DNA of 46,257 nucleotides from contig JAIQFU010000010.1 of assembly GCA_020073115.1 (NCBI GenBank), positions 1-46,257 of the forward strand. The letters run 5' to 3'. The notes beneath the pieces were generated by a model. That model did not search any database. It was given only the letters and a program-made list of their open reading frames with translations, and was not told the DNA's origin. The position numbers and the translations under genes are program-made. This DNA comes from Terriglobia bacterium (GTDB lineage Bacteria; Acidobacteriota; Terriglobia; Bryobacterales; Bryobacteraceae). This document shows positions 33,352 through 42,697 of the stretch, in pieces (positions within the stretch are counted from its first letter, which is position 1; each line of letters opens with the position of its first letter).

Positions 33352-35913
33352 TTAACCCCGGCGGGGCTGATGCTCGAGGATCCACCGCGCTGCAAGCACA
33401 TCGAAAATGTAGGAACCGGCGCCATGTATTACGTATTCCGTCTGGTTAAAGTAGTAAGGGAAGTTCTTCAAGTCCATGAACTCCGGCCGCATGAATGACG
33501 CGCCTGAGATCACCCCTCCCGGAATATACGCGTAGTCGTCCCGGTTCAAGCCATAGGCGATCAGCGCTGAGTTCGCTCCCACGCCGGATACATAACTTGT
33601 GTTCGTTGCCGGGTGACACCCGAGCACGAAATTCACAACGTTCAGCAGCGTGTCCGGACCGAAGATCTCGGGCAGATGCTTGTGATAGAAGTAGTCGCGC
33701 ATGGCATCGCTCTGCAGATCCCATCCGAAGCCCATGATCGAGCCGCCTCTGGCACGCTCGGCCGAGTCCAGTTTCCACTCCGATTTCAGGACGTAGGAAG
33801 GAAAACGAACGCCGTAAGGATTCGAGGCCTCCACTGCATCCGCGGCAGCCCTCCATTTCTTCGCGATCTCCAGAACGAGGCTGCGAAATTCCGGATCGGA
33901 AACCTTGGGCAACAGGCGCACCAGCGCCCATCCTGGCCCACGGCCTACCTGCTCCGCCGGCGCGGACCGTATTTGGGGAAGCAGCGCGGACAAACGGTTC
34001 TGGTAGACCGGATCGCTGGTGGTAAGCCATAGCTCGGCCGTAGCGGCGATCTCGTCCCCCGGGAAACTCCCGCCGCGTCCCACGTATGCGTTCGGCGCAT
34101 AGAGGGGCGGGTTCGTCTGCTCGTACTCCCAAAGCTTGCGAGCCGCGGCCAGGCACTCGTCCGCAAGCGCGGCTTTCTTCAGACGCAATACGCGGCTGGC
34201 GACAGCGAGCGTTTGGGCCACTCGGTATTGCAGCCCGGTGTTGCGGTTCGTGAATGCCCAGCGGTCATCTGCCTTGCCGGAGCGCTCTCCCTGTATCTGG
34301 TCGGGCTTTAGGCTATTGTCATAGACGCGATTGTCCGTGATGTTGATTGGATCGCCCGAAATATCGTATTGGGTCTGCGAATTCTCGATAATGCCGGCGA
34401 AGATGTGCCCCGCCACCCGGAAAGACGCCAGCAGTCCTTCCACTCCGTACTCGACCTGTTGCAGAAGGTCTTCTTCTCCGTCCGGGACGTGGAGCAACAC
34501 CTCCCGGCTGGCCCGGCGGACGGTAGTCGCGTCCAACCCCGGCTTGAACTCCTCCTGTGCCAGGGCCAGGGCCAAGGTTGTGGCCGTGATGCTGCCGGCC
34601 GGCAGATCGTAATCGGCGGCATCGTGCCATCCGCCCCAATTCATGCCGGGAATGTGCTCGTAATCGGCGAATTGCGTCTCACGCTGGCCTTGCTGGTACC
34701 CGTCGAAATGCATCTTGCCGGCCGGCGCCTGCAGCGCGTCGTCTAAATGGCACGCTCCGTGCCAAATACGATTTCTCTCGCGGACGGCCACATGGCACAT
34801 CTGAACAGGGAGGAAAACCTCCAGGGTCGGCTGCCAGGCATCGTCATACACCTGCCGGTCGATGCGGAACGGCCCAGCCGTCTGCCCCCCGTATTCCAGG
34901 ACGTAGGCCCCGGGGGTTATAACATCGGTGAAATCGAATATAGCGTACCGGTAGTAGAGGAAACGCCCCCAAGGTTTCGGCGCGCCGGACTTCACCAGCT
35001 CCTTTTCCCCACTGAGGGTCAATTTGAAGAGGCTGGCCTGTTCCACGGCTTGCTCACGATGGTCGAGTTCCAGAACTGCCCGTTTTGGCTGCTGGGGATG
35101 GTATCCCACCTGGGAGATGCCAATGACCGGCGGGCGGCGCCAACTCGGATCGATGGAAGGGGTGATCTGAAGCTCCAGTTCGGTTTCGCTCGACCCCGGC
35201 TCGATGGCCGCGGTCACCGAAAACCATCCGGTCGGGTGGCCGCCCCGCTCGTCGCCGAGTTCGAGCGTGCCGCCTCGCCGCTCCCATTTGATGCTGTGCG
35301 GCCGGTCCTCTTGAGCGACGCGCAAAGTGCGAGTGGAGCTCATCAGGACCCGCTGTCCTCCGTACTGCCGGGGAAAGACGCCCGTCGTCGCATCGCCCTG
35401 AAACGATTTCAGAAAGTATGCAGGAGGGTAGAGGTACATGCGAAGGGCCGCCTGGCGGAGCTTGCTCCAGTCCAGCGGTCCGCCGAACTTAAGGTTGACG
35501 AACATGCGCTCGCCGTCGGTCCGGCATATCAACTGGTAAGCCAGGCTCAGGCCGGACGCTTCTCCGATAATCGTGGCCGTCGACCGCTCCCGGTCGACTA
35601 CGCGGCGCAACACGCGGGCGGACGCGCGGGAGGAGGAGTCCCGCCCCGTAACCAGCAGGTCGGAAGCGAGCAGCCACTCGCCAGCTTGCATCATCTGGAG
35701 CCCGCCCCGCATGCTCGGGTCGGTATTGTGATAGACCAGGAATACGAAGCCCGGCGCCTCGAAGTACTCCTTCTCCGCGAGAGCGATGCGCGCTGCTGGA
35801 GGCGCTGGGGTCCTCTGCTCTTGCGCCTGCGGCGCAGGGGCCTCGGATCCCTCCGCGGAAACGAGAGAGCCCAGCGCCGCCGCCGAGTTCCTCATGAAGT
35901 TTCTTCTGTCCAC
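33352..35913 (-). CDS. Tat-exported GH9 glycoside hydrolase with N-terminal Ig domain
   Basis: The start is the GTG at 35913, because GGGAGGAGG lies 7 bases upstream and the protein then begins (M)DRRNFMRNSAAALG, a Tat-type leader; it has 853 residues. An additional N-terminal beta domain (about 45-250) precedes a cellulase-type Ig domain (about 262-355, starting VIGISQVGYHP). The (alpha/alpha)6 GH9 domain follows. The paired catalytic aspartates are in GGWHDAADYD (about Asp431 and Asp434) and the proton donor is probably the Glu of NQTEYVIHGAG (about 826), near GH9's C-terminus. 'LGCHPATNTSYVSGVG' is the usual GH9 substrate loop. GH9 enzymes cut beta-1,4-glucans and related backbones by inversion. 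It heads an operon with the isochorismatase-fold gene; its promoter and operator are at 35961-36003. Confidence 0.88.
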   Translation of the reverse strand: MDRRNFMRNSAAALGSLVSAEGSEAPAPQAQEQRTPAPPAARIALAEKEYFEAPGFVFLVYHNTDPSMRGGLQMMQAGEWLLASDLLVTGRDSSSRASARVLRRVVDRERSTATIIGEASGLSLAYQLICRTDGERMFVNLKFGGPLDWSKLRQAALRMYLYPPAYFLKSFQGDATTGVFPRQYGGQRVLMSSTRTLRVAQEDRPHSIKWERRGGTLELGDERGGHPTGWFSVTAAIEPGSSETELELQITPSIDPSWRRPPVIGISQVGYHPQQPKRAVLELDHREQAVEQASLFKLTLSGEKELVKSGAPKPWGRFLYYRYAIFDFTDVITPGAYVLEYGGQTAGPFRIDRQVYDDAWQPTLEVFLPVQMCHVAVRERNRIWHGACHLDDALQAPAGKMHFDGYQQGQRETQFADYEHIPGMNWGGWHDAADYDLPAGSITATTLALALAQEEFKPGLDATTVRRASREVLLHVPDGEEDLLQQVEYGVEGLLASFRVAGHIFAGIIENSQTQYDISGDPINITDNRVYDNSLKPDQIQGERSGKADDRWAFTNRNTGLQYRVAQTLAVASRVLRLKKAALADECLAAARKLWEYEQTNPPLYAPNAYVGRGGSFPGDEIAATAELWLTTSDPVYQNRLSALLPQIRSAPAEQVGRGPGWALVRLLPKVSDPEFRSLVLEIAKKWRAAADAVEASNPYGVRFPSYVLKSEWKLDSAERARGGSIMGFGWDLQSDAMRDYFYHKHLPEIFGPDTLLNVVNFVLGCHPATNTSYVSGVGANSALIAYGLNRDDYAYIPGGVISGASFMRPEFMDLKNFPYYFNQTEYVIHGAGSYIFDVLAARWILEHQPRRG

Positions 35914-35960
35914 GCTTAAGCCTCCTCCCGGTTCCGGCTCCCAGGACACGGCACCTGCTT

Positions 35961-36003
35961 CTGGTATTGCAGTAATCTTAATCGGGGGCGAGAGGACTGT
36001 CAA
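35961..36003 (-). promoter_or_regulatory. Promoter and operator of the GH9 operon
   Basis: Minus strand: TTGACA (35998-36003), 17-base spacer, TAAGAT (35975-35980), then the operator, CTGGTATTGCAG on the plus strand (35961-35972), 9 of 12 to the palindrome and 11 of 12 to the site at 27012. The GH9 GTG is 47 bases beyond the operator. The whole box, including the bases around the -10 element, resembles the nitrilase promoter at 27012-27055. Confidence 0.75.
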
Positions 36004-36054
36004 GGCTCGCAGATCTGAAGGGCGGCTGTACAGGATCCCGATAAACTATACATC

Positions 36055-36099
36055 TTGACTTCGACCGACCCTGACCGTATCTTGTAATTGCTATCGCAC
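36055..36099 (+). promoter_or_regulatory. Promoter and weak operator of the alpha/beta-hydrolase gene
   Basis: Plus strand: TTGACT (36055-36060), 17-base spacer, TATCTT (36078-36083), then TTGCTATCGCAC (36088-36099), 9 of 12 matches to CTGATATCGCAG (the variant at 17677 and 38506) and 7 of 12 to the perfect palindrome. It is the least certain operator in the set. It is divergent from the GH9 promoter, 52 bases away. Confidence 0.5.
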
Positions 36100-36136
36100 T
36101 AATAGAGGTGCGGAATTCAACGGCCTGTTGAACCCA

Positions 36137-38458
36137 ATGAGATCGCCGCAAATGAGGAACCGCATCAAAATTCGAGCCATCGCACTACTTCTTGTGGGCA
36201 TCCCTCTGCTGGCCCAGGACAATCTGGCGGGCACTTCGCCGCTCACCATGACGGGCGACCTGGCAGCCGCCATGGTGAACGGCATTCACCGGTTCCTGGA
36301 CCGAGAAACGGCTGCCGCGCCGCAAAATCGCGCGCGCTTCTGGCGCCGCGATTACGGTTCGCCGGAAGCGTACAGCAAATCGGTCGCCGCAAATCGCGAG
36401 AGGCTGAGGACCATCATCGGCGCGGTGGATGAACGTGCCCGCTTCGACGCTGTCAGCCTGATCGCCGACACCCGCGCCGGGTCCTTAATCGGCAGAGGTC
36501 CGGGCTATCGTGTCCATGCCGTCCGCTGGCCGATTTTCGGCGGTGTGACGGTGGAGGGCCTCATGCTCGAACCGGACGGCGTTCCCATAGCCCGCGTGAT
36601 CGCCATACCGGATGCCGACTGGTCGCCCGAGATGCTTGCCGGTCTGGCGCCCGGCATCCCGCCGGGAGCGCAGTTCGCGCGGCGGTTGGCCGAGAACGGC
36701 TGCCTGGTCCTGGTCCCCACCATCATCGACCGCAAGGATACCTGGTCCGGAATTCCCGGCATCCGGATGACCAACCAGCCGCACCGGGAGTGGATCTACC
36801 GCATGGCCTTCGAGGCCGGACGCCAGATCGTCGGGTACGAAGTGCAGGCCGTGCTCGCCGCAGTGGACTGGTTCGAGCGGGAGAATGCCAAAACGCGCGC
36901 TCCCATCGCTGTTGCCGGCTACGGCGAAGGCGGCCTCATCGCCTTCCACAGCGCGGCTCTCGATCCGCGCATCGACGCCGCGCTGGTGAGCGGATACTTC
37001 CAGCCTCGCGAGGAACTTTGGAAAGAACCGATTTACCGCGACATCTGGTCCCTGGTGCGCGAGTTCGGCGAGGCGGATATCGCCAGCCTTATCGCCCCGC
37101 GCGCGCTGGTGGTGGAGTACTGCCGCTTTCCGCTTGTGACCGGCCCGCCGCCGCAGACGGACCAGCGCCGGGGCGCCACACCGAATGGAACAATCACGAC
37201 ACCGCCCGCCGAGGCCGTGCGGGGCGAGGTCGAAAAGGCGCGTGTCCATTTCGAGCGGCTCGGCGCGGGGGAACGCCTGACGCTGGTGGAAGACGGCGCC
37301 GAAGCGCAGCCGGGTTCCGACCAGGCGGTGGCCGCCCTGCTGCGCGCCGTGGGCGCCAAGCGGCCCATGCGGGTGGCGGGCGCCCTCCCACGGCGCATAG
37401 ATTCCGGCCCGAATGCCGAAGACCGTATGCATCGGCAGTTCGATACCTGGGTGAACTACACGCAATGGCTGATCCGGGAATCCCCCAAGCGCCGCCAGGA
37501 GTTTTGGGCGAAGGCTGACGCCTCCACCCCGGAACGATGGAAGCAAACGACACAGTTCTATCGCGACTACATCTGGGACGAAATCATTGGACGGTTGCCC
37601 GCTCCCAGTCTGCCGATAAATCCGCGGACGCGGCTCATCTATGACAATCCGAAGTTCCGCGGCTATGAAGTGGCGCTGGACGTTTGGCCGGACGTGTTCG
37701 CATATGGCATTCTGCTGTTGCCCAAGGACCTCAAGTCCGGCGAGCGCCGCCCTGTGGTAGTGTGCCAGCACGGCCTGGAAGGGCGCCCGCAGGCCGTCGC
37801 GGATCCTAACGTCGATAACCCCGCATACCACCGGTACGCCGCGCGCCTGGCGGAACAGGGATTCGTCGTATATGCGCCGCAGAACCCTTATATCGGCCAG
37901 GACCGTTTTCGCCTGCTGCAGCGCAAGAGCCATCCCCTCAAGTTGTCGCTATTCTCCTACATCCTCGGCCAGCAGCAGCGCACTCTCGAATGGCTCAAGT
38001 CGCAGCCGTTCGTCGACTCGCGGCGCATCGGCTTTTACGGCCTTTCTTACGGTGGTAAGGCTGCGGTCAGAGTTCCACCCCTGCTCGATGATTATGCGCT
38101 CTCCATCTGTTCGGGCGACTACAACGAATGGGTCTGGAAGACCACCAGCGTCGAGTCGCCGTACTCCTACATGCTGCTGCAGGAGTATGACATGTTGGAG
38201 TTCGACTTTGCGAACAAGGTAAACTATTCGGACCTGTCCAACCTGATGGCGCCCCGTCCGTTCATGGTGGAAAGGGGGCATCGCGACAGCGTGGCTCCGG
38301 ACGAGTGGGTGGCGTATGAGTACGCCAAAACCCGCCTCTTCTATTCGCAAATGAAGATCGAAGACCATGTCGCGATCGAGTTCTTCGACGGGCCGCACAT
38401 GATCAACGGCCAGGGCACGTTCGACTTTCTGAAACGGTATCTGAATTGGCTGCGCTGA
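36137..38458 (+). CDS. Two-domain alpha/beta hydrolase, exported, N-terminal domain lacking its serine
   Basis: The ATG at 36137 is used; a TTG at 36128 or an ATG at 36152 (MRNRIKIRAIALLLVG) are alternatives, and the last gives the cleanest signal peptide. Counting from 36128 there are 776 residues. Two alpha/beta-hydrolase domains follow one another. The first, about 130-410, has the nucleophile elbow GYGEGG at 264-269, with Gly where the Ser should be. The second, about 505-776, has GLSYGG with Ser640, a probable Asp720 in ERGHRDS and His757 in DGPHMIN. The second domain is therefore probably active, as an acetyl-xylan-esterase or dienelactone-hydrolase type enzyme, and the first degenerate or regulatory. 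Its likely job is removing acyl groups from the glycan. It is apparently a single-gene unit. Confidence 0.8.
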   Translation: MRSPQMRNRIKIRAIALLLVGIPLLAQDNLAGTSPLTMTGDLAAAMVNGIHRFLDRETAAAPQNRARFWRRDYGSPEAYSKSVAANRERLRTIIGAVDERARFDAVSLIADTRAGSLIGRGPGYRVHAVRWPIFGGVTVEGLMLEPDGVPIARVIAIPDADWSPEMLAGLAPGIPPGAQFARRLAENGCLVLVPTIIDRKDTWSGIPGIRMTNQPHREWIYRMAFEAGRQIVGYEVQAVLAAVDWFERENAKTRAPIAVAGYGEGGLIAFHSAALDPRIDAALVSGYFQPREELWKEPIYRDIWSLVREFGEADIASLIAPRALVVEYCRFPLVTGPPPQTDQRRGATPNGTITTPPAEAVRGEVEKARVHFERLGAGERLTLVEDGAEAQPGSDQAVAALLRAVGAKRPMRVAGALPRRIDSGPNAEDRMHRQFDTWVNYTQWLIRESPKRRQEFWAKADASTPERWKQTTQFYRDYIWDEIIGRLPAPSLPINPRTRLIYDNPKFRGYEVALDVWPDVFAYGILLLPKDLKSGERRPVVVCQHGLEGRPQAVADPNVDNPAYHRYAARLAEQGFVVYAPQNPYIGQDRFRLLQRKSHPLKLSLFSYILGQQQRTLEWLKSQPFVDSRRIGFYGLSYGGKAAVRVPPLLDDYALSICSGDYNEWVWKTTSVESPYSYMLLQEYDMLEFDFANKVNYSDLSNLMAPRPFMVERGHRDSVAPDEWVAYEYAKTRLFYSQMKIEDHVAIEFFDGPHMINGQGTFDFLKRYLNWLR

Positions 38459-38505
38459 CAGGTCGCGGCCGCGTTTCCGGACCAGAATCTGCGCTCTATG
38501 CCATA

Positions 38506-38551
38506 CTGATATCGCAGCCGTAGAACACGGAATCGCCGCATTCTGAGTCAA
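38506..38551 (-). promoter_or_regulatory. Orphan promoter-operator pointing into the hydrolase gene
   Basis: CTGATATCGCAG (38506-38517) is identical to the Gfo-3 operator. On the minus strand a TTGACT (38546-38551), 18-base spacer and TGTTCT (38522-38527) precede it. Transcription would run against the alpha/beta-hydrolase gene, with no minus-strand gene to serve. It may be an auxiliary operator for receptor 2 (centre to centre about 145 bases from 38651-38662), a relic of a lost divergent gene, or an antisense promoter. Confidence 0.5.
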
Positions 38552-38618
38552 TCTCCGGCAATACTCCGCAAGGTCTCTTGTTGATTTTGCCCTCGAAAAC
38601 ACGCGATGCAAGTCGCTC

Positions 38619-38662
38619 TTGACAGCATCCGGGAATCCGAGTACGATTGACTGAAATACCAG
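38619..38662 (+). promoter_or_regulatory. Promoter and operator of the receptor-2 operon
   Basis: Plus strand: TTGACA (38619-38624), 17-base spacer, TACGAT (38642-38647), then CTGAAATACCAG (38651-38662) starting 3 bases past the -10 box, 9 of 12 matches to CTGATATATCAG. The geometry equals that at 27012-27055. The receptor ATG is about 320 bases downstream. Confidence 0.72.
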
Positions 38663-38980
38663 AAGCCAAAGGCTTGGGCCTGCCCCGGCCGGATGATCGC
38701 CCGCGGCGGGCGATGTCTACCGGCTGCGCAGGCGCTTGTCCCAAAGGAATGGATTGCGCGTGACACCAGCTATGCACGGCGGCGCAACGTTTGTCCTCTC
38801 CCTACCCCCGGCGCCAGTCCGCGCCCCACTCGCTTTCGGTCGCACGTGCGCGGTTCAGAGCCGCGGCCCTAAGGGAGCGGGGCGCGGACGCGCCGCGGGC
38901 AGAAGGTCGCGCGCTGCTTCCACTCCGCCGGGAACTCCCATCCTGTACAGATTTACGATCCACACCGTAGGAGAGAAATC

Positions 38981-41900
38981 ATGCTTTTGCAGCTAGCATC
39001 GCGGGTTGCCTTGTCGGCCGTTGTGTCGGCGATGATCCTAACCGCCCAGACTGGAAGCGGCACGGTCCAAGGCGTCGTCAAGGACGCCAGCTCCGCCGTG
39101 GTTGCGGGAGCGAAAGTAACCCTCGTTCATACCGCGACGATGAGAGAGTACGGGACGACGGCCAACGACGTCGGAGCCTTCCGGTTCCCGCCCGTCCAGC
39201 CCGGTTCTTACGAGATCACCGTGACATCTTCCGGTATGGAGACATGGAAGGGCGCCTTCCTGTTGGCCGTCGGGCAGACGGCGGAGATCAGCCCTGTCAT
39301 GAAGGTGGGGGCAGTGACCACCCAAGTCACCATAGAAGGGGAGGCTGCTCCCCTGCTTGCCACGACGGAAGCGACCATCTCGAGGAACCTCGAGCGCGCA
39401 CGCATCGAGCAGTTGCCCGTCGACGGGCGTAACATTGCGAACCTCGTATTGATGAGCACCCCCAGTCTGGTCGGGGGACAGGACGGCGCCATCAACCCAA
39501 TTAACACGGGATTGCGCGACGGTGTGGAGTTGTACCAGGACGGCGCGGTCATCAAGAACCGCGACGTGGGGGACTGGAGCGGACGCCTTCCCGGCGTTGA
39601 CAGCGTCGAGGAATTGCGCGTGGAGACGAGCCTTTCCTCGGCTCAGTTCGACCGCCCCGGGTCGGTCATGCTCTCCACCAAAAGCGGGACGAACCGCGTT
39701 CACGGAAGCCTGTTCGAGACGAACCGGAACAGCGGCGTGGGCGTCGCCCGGCGGCGCCAGGACTACTACACCAAGCCCCCGCACTACGTGCGCAACGAAT
39801 TCGGCGGATCGGTGGGCGCGCCGGTGTACCTTCCAAAGATCTACAACGGCAAGAACCGCACGTTCTTTTTCACCTCGTATGAGGCCTATCGCCAAGCCAG
39901 CGCCTCCACCACGGGCACCACCATGCCGACGATGGCGATGCGCAACGGCGACTACAGCGGGTTGGTCGACAACCTCAACCGGTTGACCGTCATATATGAC
40001 CCGTTGAGTACCGGAACGAAAGCGCAAAACTGGGCGCGCACGCCGTTTGGGAACAATGTGATCCCGGCGAATCGCCAAAGCCCCAACGCCAAGTATCTCT
40101 ACAGCATCATGCCGGAGCCGACGTTCCCGGGGGTCAATCCCAATATCGGCAACAACTTCTACGGCGTCCTCGGCAATTTCACGACTGACTATATGAGCAC
40201 GAGCCGGATCGATCACCGGCTGGGCGACCGCGATCAAGTGTTCGGCAGAGTTTCGCGCAATGTGGACACTCAGATCTACGGGAACGGCACGCCGACGCTA
40301 ACCCCGGCAAGCAATCCCCTGAACGAGGTCCGCAATTACTACGGCGACAGCAGCGCCGCCGGGTCTTGGACCCACTCGTTCTCGCCTTCATTCCTGAGCG
40401 AGTTGCAGGTCTCGTTCGCGCACGAGTTCAAGTTCACAGGGGCCCCTTCGGCGCCTGGCATCGGCAACATGGCCGATTATCTGGGCATGCCGAATATAGG
40501 CGGCTCGTCCCTGACGGCATACCAGACCAGCGGCATGGGTTTTGGGACCAACTACTCCGTGCAGCAGGCGCGCCAGAACACCACCAGGATTTTCCTGGTA
40601 AATGAAAATCTTACGCGTATGTACGGCCGGCACCAGATCCAGTTCGGCGGCCAACTCCACATGGAGTTCCTCAATGTGTGGATCGACCAGCCTACGTCCA
40701 CGATCAGCTACGGTAATCTGGCCACGGCGCTCTTCGATCCGGCCAGCGGATCGTCGTACGGCGCCGCTGCGCGAACCGGCTTTACGGGCGCGAGTTTCTT
40801 CCTCGGCTACGTCAACACATTCAAGCAGACTACCAAGCGCCCCGCGTTCGACCTGCGCGAAAACAAGTACTCCGGATATGTTCAGGACAATTTCAAAGCC
40901 AACTCCAGGCTGACCCTGAATTTCGGCCTGCGCTACCAGAATATGCCTGCTCAAAGCGTGGAAGGTAATTTCCAGGTTGGGTTCGATAAGAGTACGCACT
41001 CAATGGTGCTCGGACGATCGCTCCAGGATATGTACGCAGCCAATATGACTACTCCCGGCGTGATCGGTCAGTTGCAGGCGATTGGCGCAAAATTCGAGTC
41101 GGCGGATCAAGCCGGGCTTCCGTCGGGCTTGATACACGGCAATCCATGGAACTTCGAGCCGCGCTTCGGGTTCGCCTACCGGCTAGGCGACACCATGAAG
41201 GCGATTATGTTGCGCGGGGGCTGGGGCCTTTACGATTCGCAGACGGCCCTGCGCACCTGGGACAACCTTGCGGGCAGCGGAATACCCTACGGCTACCCAA
41301 TTCAGTACTGGGTTAGCAACCAGGCGCTGGCTGGAGTCATACCTGGCCCGGATGGCCTGCCAAATTATGAACTCCGGTCGGTTCCGCAGTTCGTAGCCGG
41401 CGTCAATACACGGAACGTTCTCGACAATCCATCGTTTGTACAGATTACGCCCGGCTGTTGCGCCCTGCAATTCATGAGCCCCGATCAGCCGCCCACCATA
41501 GCTCAGGAGTGGAATTTGTCCATAGGTCGCGAACTGTTTTCCGGTATCGTGGCCACAGCCAGTTACGTGGGCACGCACGCGAAAAATCTCCCGCAGCAGT
41601 ACAATTTCAACGCTGCCCCGAACTCGTATATATGGTACGTAACGACGGGTCAGCCGACGCCCAGCGGCACGTATGCTTCGACGGGAATGAACGACTACGA
41701 TAAGACCACGTACGGTAGCATGACCGAGTATGTGAAGAGGGCAGTCTCCAACGCGAACAGCGCCACCATCGAAGCGCAGCGCCGGTTCTCCCGTGGCGTT
41801 GGCTTCCAGTTCTCCTATGTAATGACCAACCCGTTCACGGAGTCAACCCTGGTCGGAAATGGCGGCGGCACCACATTGACGCCGGCTTCGAGTTATATGC

Positions 41901-42697
41901 CGGGCGCGGTTCCAACGGATCTCGACGCGATGAATCGCTTCCTGAATTACGCACGAGACACGGCGATCCCCCACCACCAGTTGAGGTGGAACTGGGTGGC
42001 CGAGCTTCCGTTCGGGCGAGGCAAGCTTCTAGGCCACAATGCCGGAAGGCTTCTCGACGCCGTCATTGGCGGATGGCAGGTCGCCGGAACGGGTTCCTAC
42101 AATAGCCGGTACTGGTCGCTCCCGACCAGCAACTGGGGCACGACAGGGAAAGTGGAGACGTACGGGACCCAATACCCGATTCAGGACTGCTCCAGCGGCG
42201 TGTGCCGCCCTGGTTACCTGGCCTGGAACGGGTACATTTCGCCGCCGCTTGTCAACCGGAAGGACGCCGCCGGCAATTGCACCGGCATTTGCGGCATTCC
42301 TTCGAGTTACGCTCCGTCCAATCTGCCGTTGATTCCCTACGGCCAGACGGCTCTGCCGCCTAATGCTCCTTCCAATACCGTCATGTCCACCTACTGGGAG
42401 ACCAACACCGTGTGGATACCACTGCAAAACAATACCGTGACGCGGACCAGCGTGAACACGAACCTGCATTGGTGGAGGAATCAGTTTATGCCGGGTCCAT
42501 GGGCGTTCAATCTTTCAGCGTCGGCGTTCAAGAGCGTTTCCTTGACAGAATGGGTTAAGCTACGGCTCAATGCCGATTTCTTCCAGGTGTTGAACAACCC
42601 AGGGATGTCAACGCCGGGGAGCAACGGCATTCTGAGCACGCAGAACTCGTCGAACTCGCCGCGGAACCTTCAGCTCACTCTGAGGCTGACGTGGTAA
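38981..42697 (+). CDS. TonB-dependent receptor with carboxypeptidase-regulatory-like domain (receptor 2)
   Basis: The 1238-residue outer-membrane importer starts at the ATG at 38981 (TAGGAGAG upstream) with a signal peptide (LLQLASRVALSAVVSAMILTA). Residues about 25-110 form the CarboxypepD_reg-like domain (GTVQGVVKDASSAVVAGAKV), about 115-240 the plug (RIEQLPVDGRNIANLVL, SVMLSTKSGTN), and the rest the barrel. The last residues LTLRLTW end in an aromatic, as BAM-assembled proteins do. It is related to receptor 1 but clearly divergent, and again no SusD-type lipoprotein gene is adjacent. It heads the operon with the isochorismatase-fold and beta-helix genes. The long leader and operator (38619-38662) resemble those of receptor 1. 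The ligand is unknown. Confidence 0.92.
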   Translation: MLLQLASRVALSAVVSAMILTAQTGSGTVQGVVKDASSAVVAGAKVTLVHTATMREYGTTANDVGAFRFPPVQPGSYEITVTSSGMETWKGAFLLAVGQTAEISPVMKVGAVTTQVTIEGEAAPLLATTEATISRNLERARIEQLPVDGRNIANLVLMSTPSLVGGQDGAINPINTGLRDGVELYQDGAVIKNRDVGDWSGRLPGVDSVEELRVETSLSSAQFDRPGSVMLSTKSGTNRVHGSLFETNRNSGVGVARRRQDYYTKPPHYVRNEFGGSVGAPVYLPKIYNGKNRTFFFTSYEAYRQASASTTGTTMPTMAMRNGDYSGLVDNLNRLTVIYDPLSTGTKAQNWARTPFGNNVIPANRQSPNAKYLYSIMPEPTFPGVNPNIGNNFYGVLGNFTTDYMSTSRIDHRLGDRDQVFGRVSRNVDTQIYGNGTPTLTPASNPLNEVRNYYGDSSAAGSWTHSFSPSFLSELQVSFAHEFKFTGAPSAPGIGNMADYLGMPNIGGSSLTAYQTSGMGFGTNYSVQQARQNTTRIFLVNENLTRMYGRHQIQFGGQLHMEFLNVWIDQPTSTISYGNLATALFDPASGSSYGAAARTGFTGASFFLGYVNTFKQTTKRPAFDLRENKYSGYVQDNFKANSRLTLNFGLRYQNMPAQSVEGNFQVGFDKSTHSMVLGRSLQDMYAANMTTPGVIGQLQAIGAKFESADQAGLPSGLIHGNPWNFEPRFGFAYRLGDTMKAIMLRGGWGLYDSQTALRTWDNLAGSGIPYGYPIQYWVSNQALAGVIPGPDGLPNYELRSVPQFVAGVNTRNVLDNPSFVQITPGCCALQFMSPDQPPTIAQEWNLSIGRELFSGIVATASYVGTHAKNLPQQYNFNAAPNSYIWYVTTGQPTPSGTYASTGMNDYDKTTYGSMTEYVKRAVSNANSATIEAQRRFSRGVGFQFSYVMTNPFTESTLVGNGGGTTLTPASSYMPGAVPTDLDAMNRFLNYARDTAIPHHQLRWNWVAELPFGRGKLLGHNAGRLLDAVIGGWQVAGTGSYNSRYWSLPTSNWGTTGKVETYGTQYPIQDCSSGVCRPGYLAWNGYISPPLVNRKDAAGNCTGICGIPSSYAPSNLPLIPYGQTALPPNAPSNTVMSTYWETNTVWIPLQNNTVTRTSVNTNLHWWRNQFMPGPWAFNLSASAFKSVSLTEWVKLRLNADFFQVLNNPGMSTPGSNGILSTQNSSNSPRNLQLTLRLTW

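Larger units (their letters stand above)
38459..38980. other. Regulatory gap before receptor 2, with GC-rich hairpins in the leader
   Basis: This 520-base gap holds no convincing gene. It contains the orphan operator (38506) and the receptor-2 promoter (38619), then an untranslated leader of about 325 bases. The leader carries a perfect inverted repeat, ATCGCCCGC / GCGGGCGAT, at 38696-38714 with one central base, and a GGCGCG-GA-CGCGCC element at 38881-38894. These may fold in the mRNA; no known riboswitch class was recognised. Confidence 0.5.

Noticed and set aside
36485-37933. A 482-residue minus-strand open frame inside the alpha/beta-hydrolase gene
   Set aside because: It is antisense to a gene with clear domains and signal peptide; it is rich in Arg, His and Pro and has no recognisable motif. 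It is a high-GC shadow frame.
39038-40237. A 399-residue minus-strand open frame opposite receptor 2
   Set aside because: It is antisense to the conserved regulatory-like and plug domains of the receptor and has no recognisable domain.
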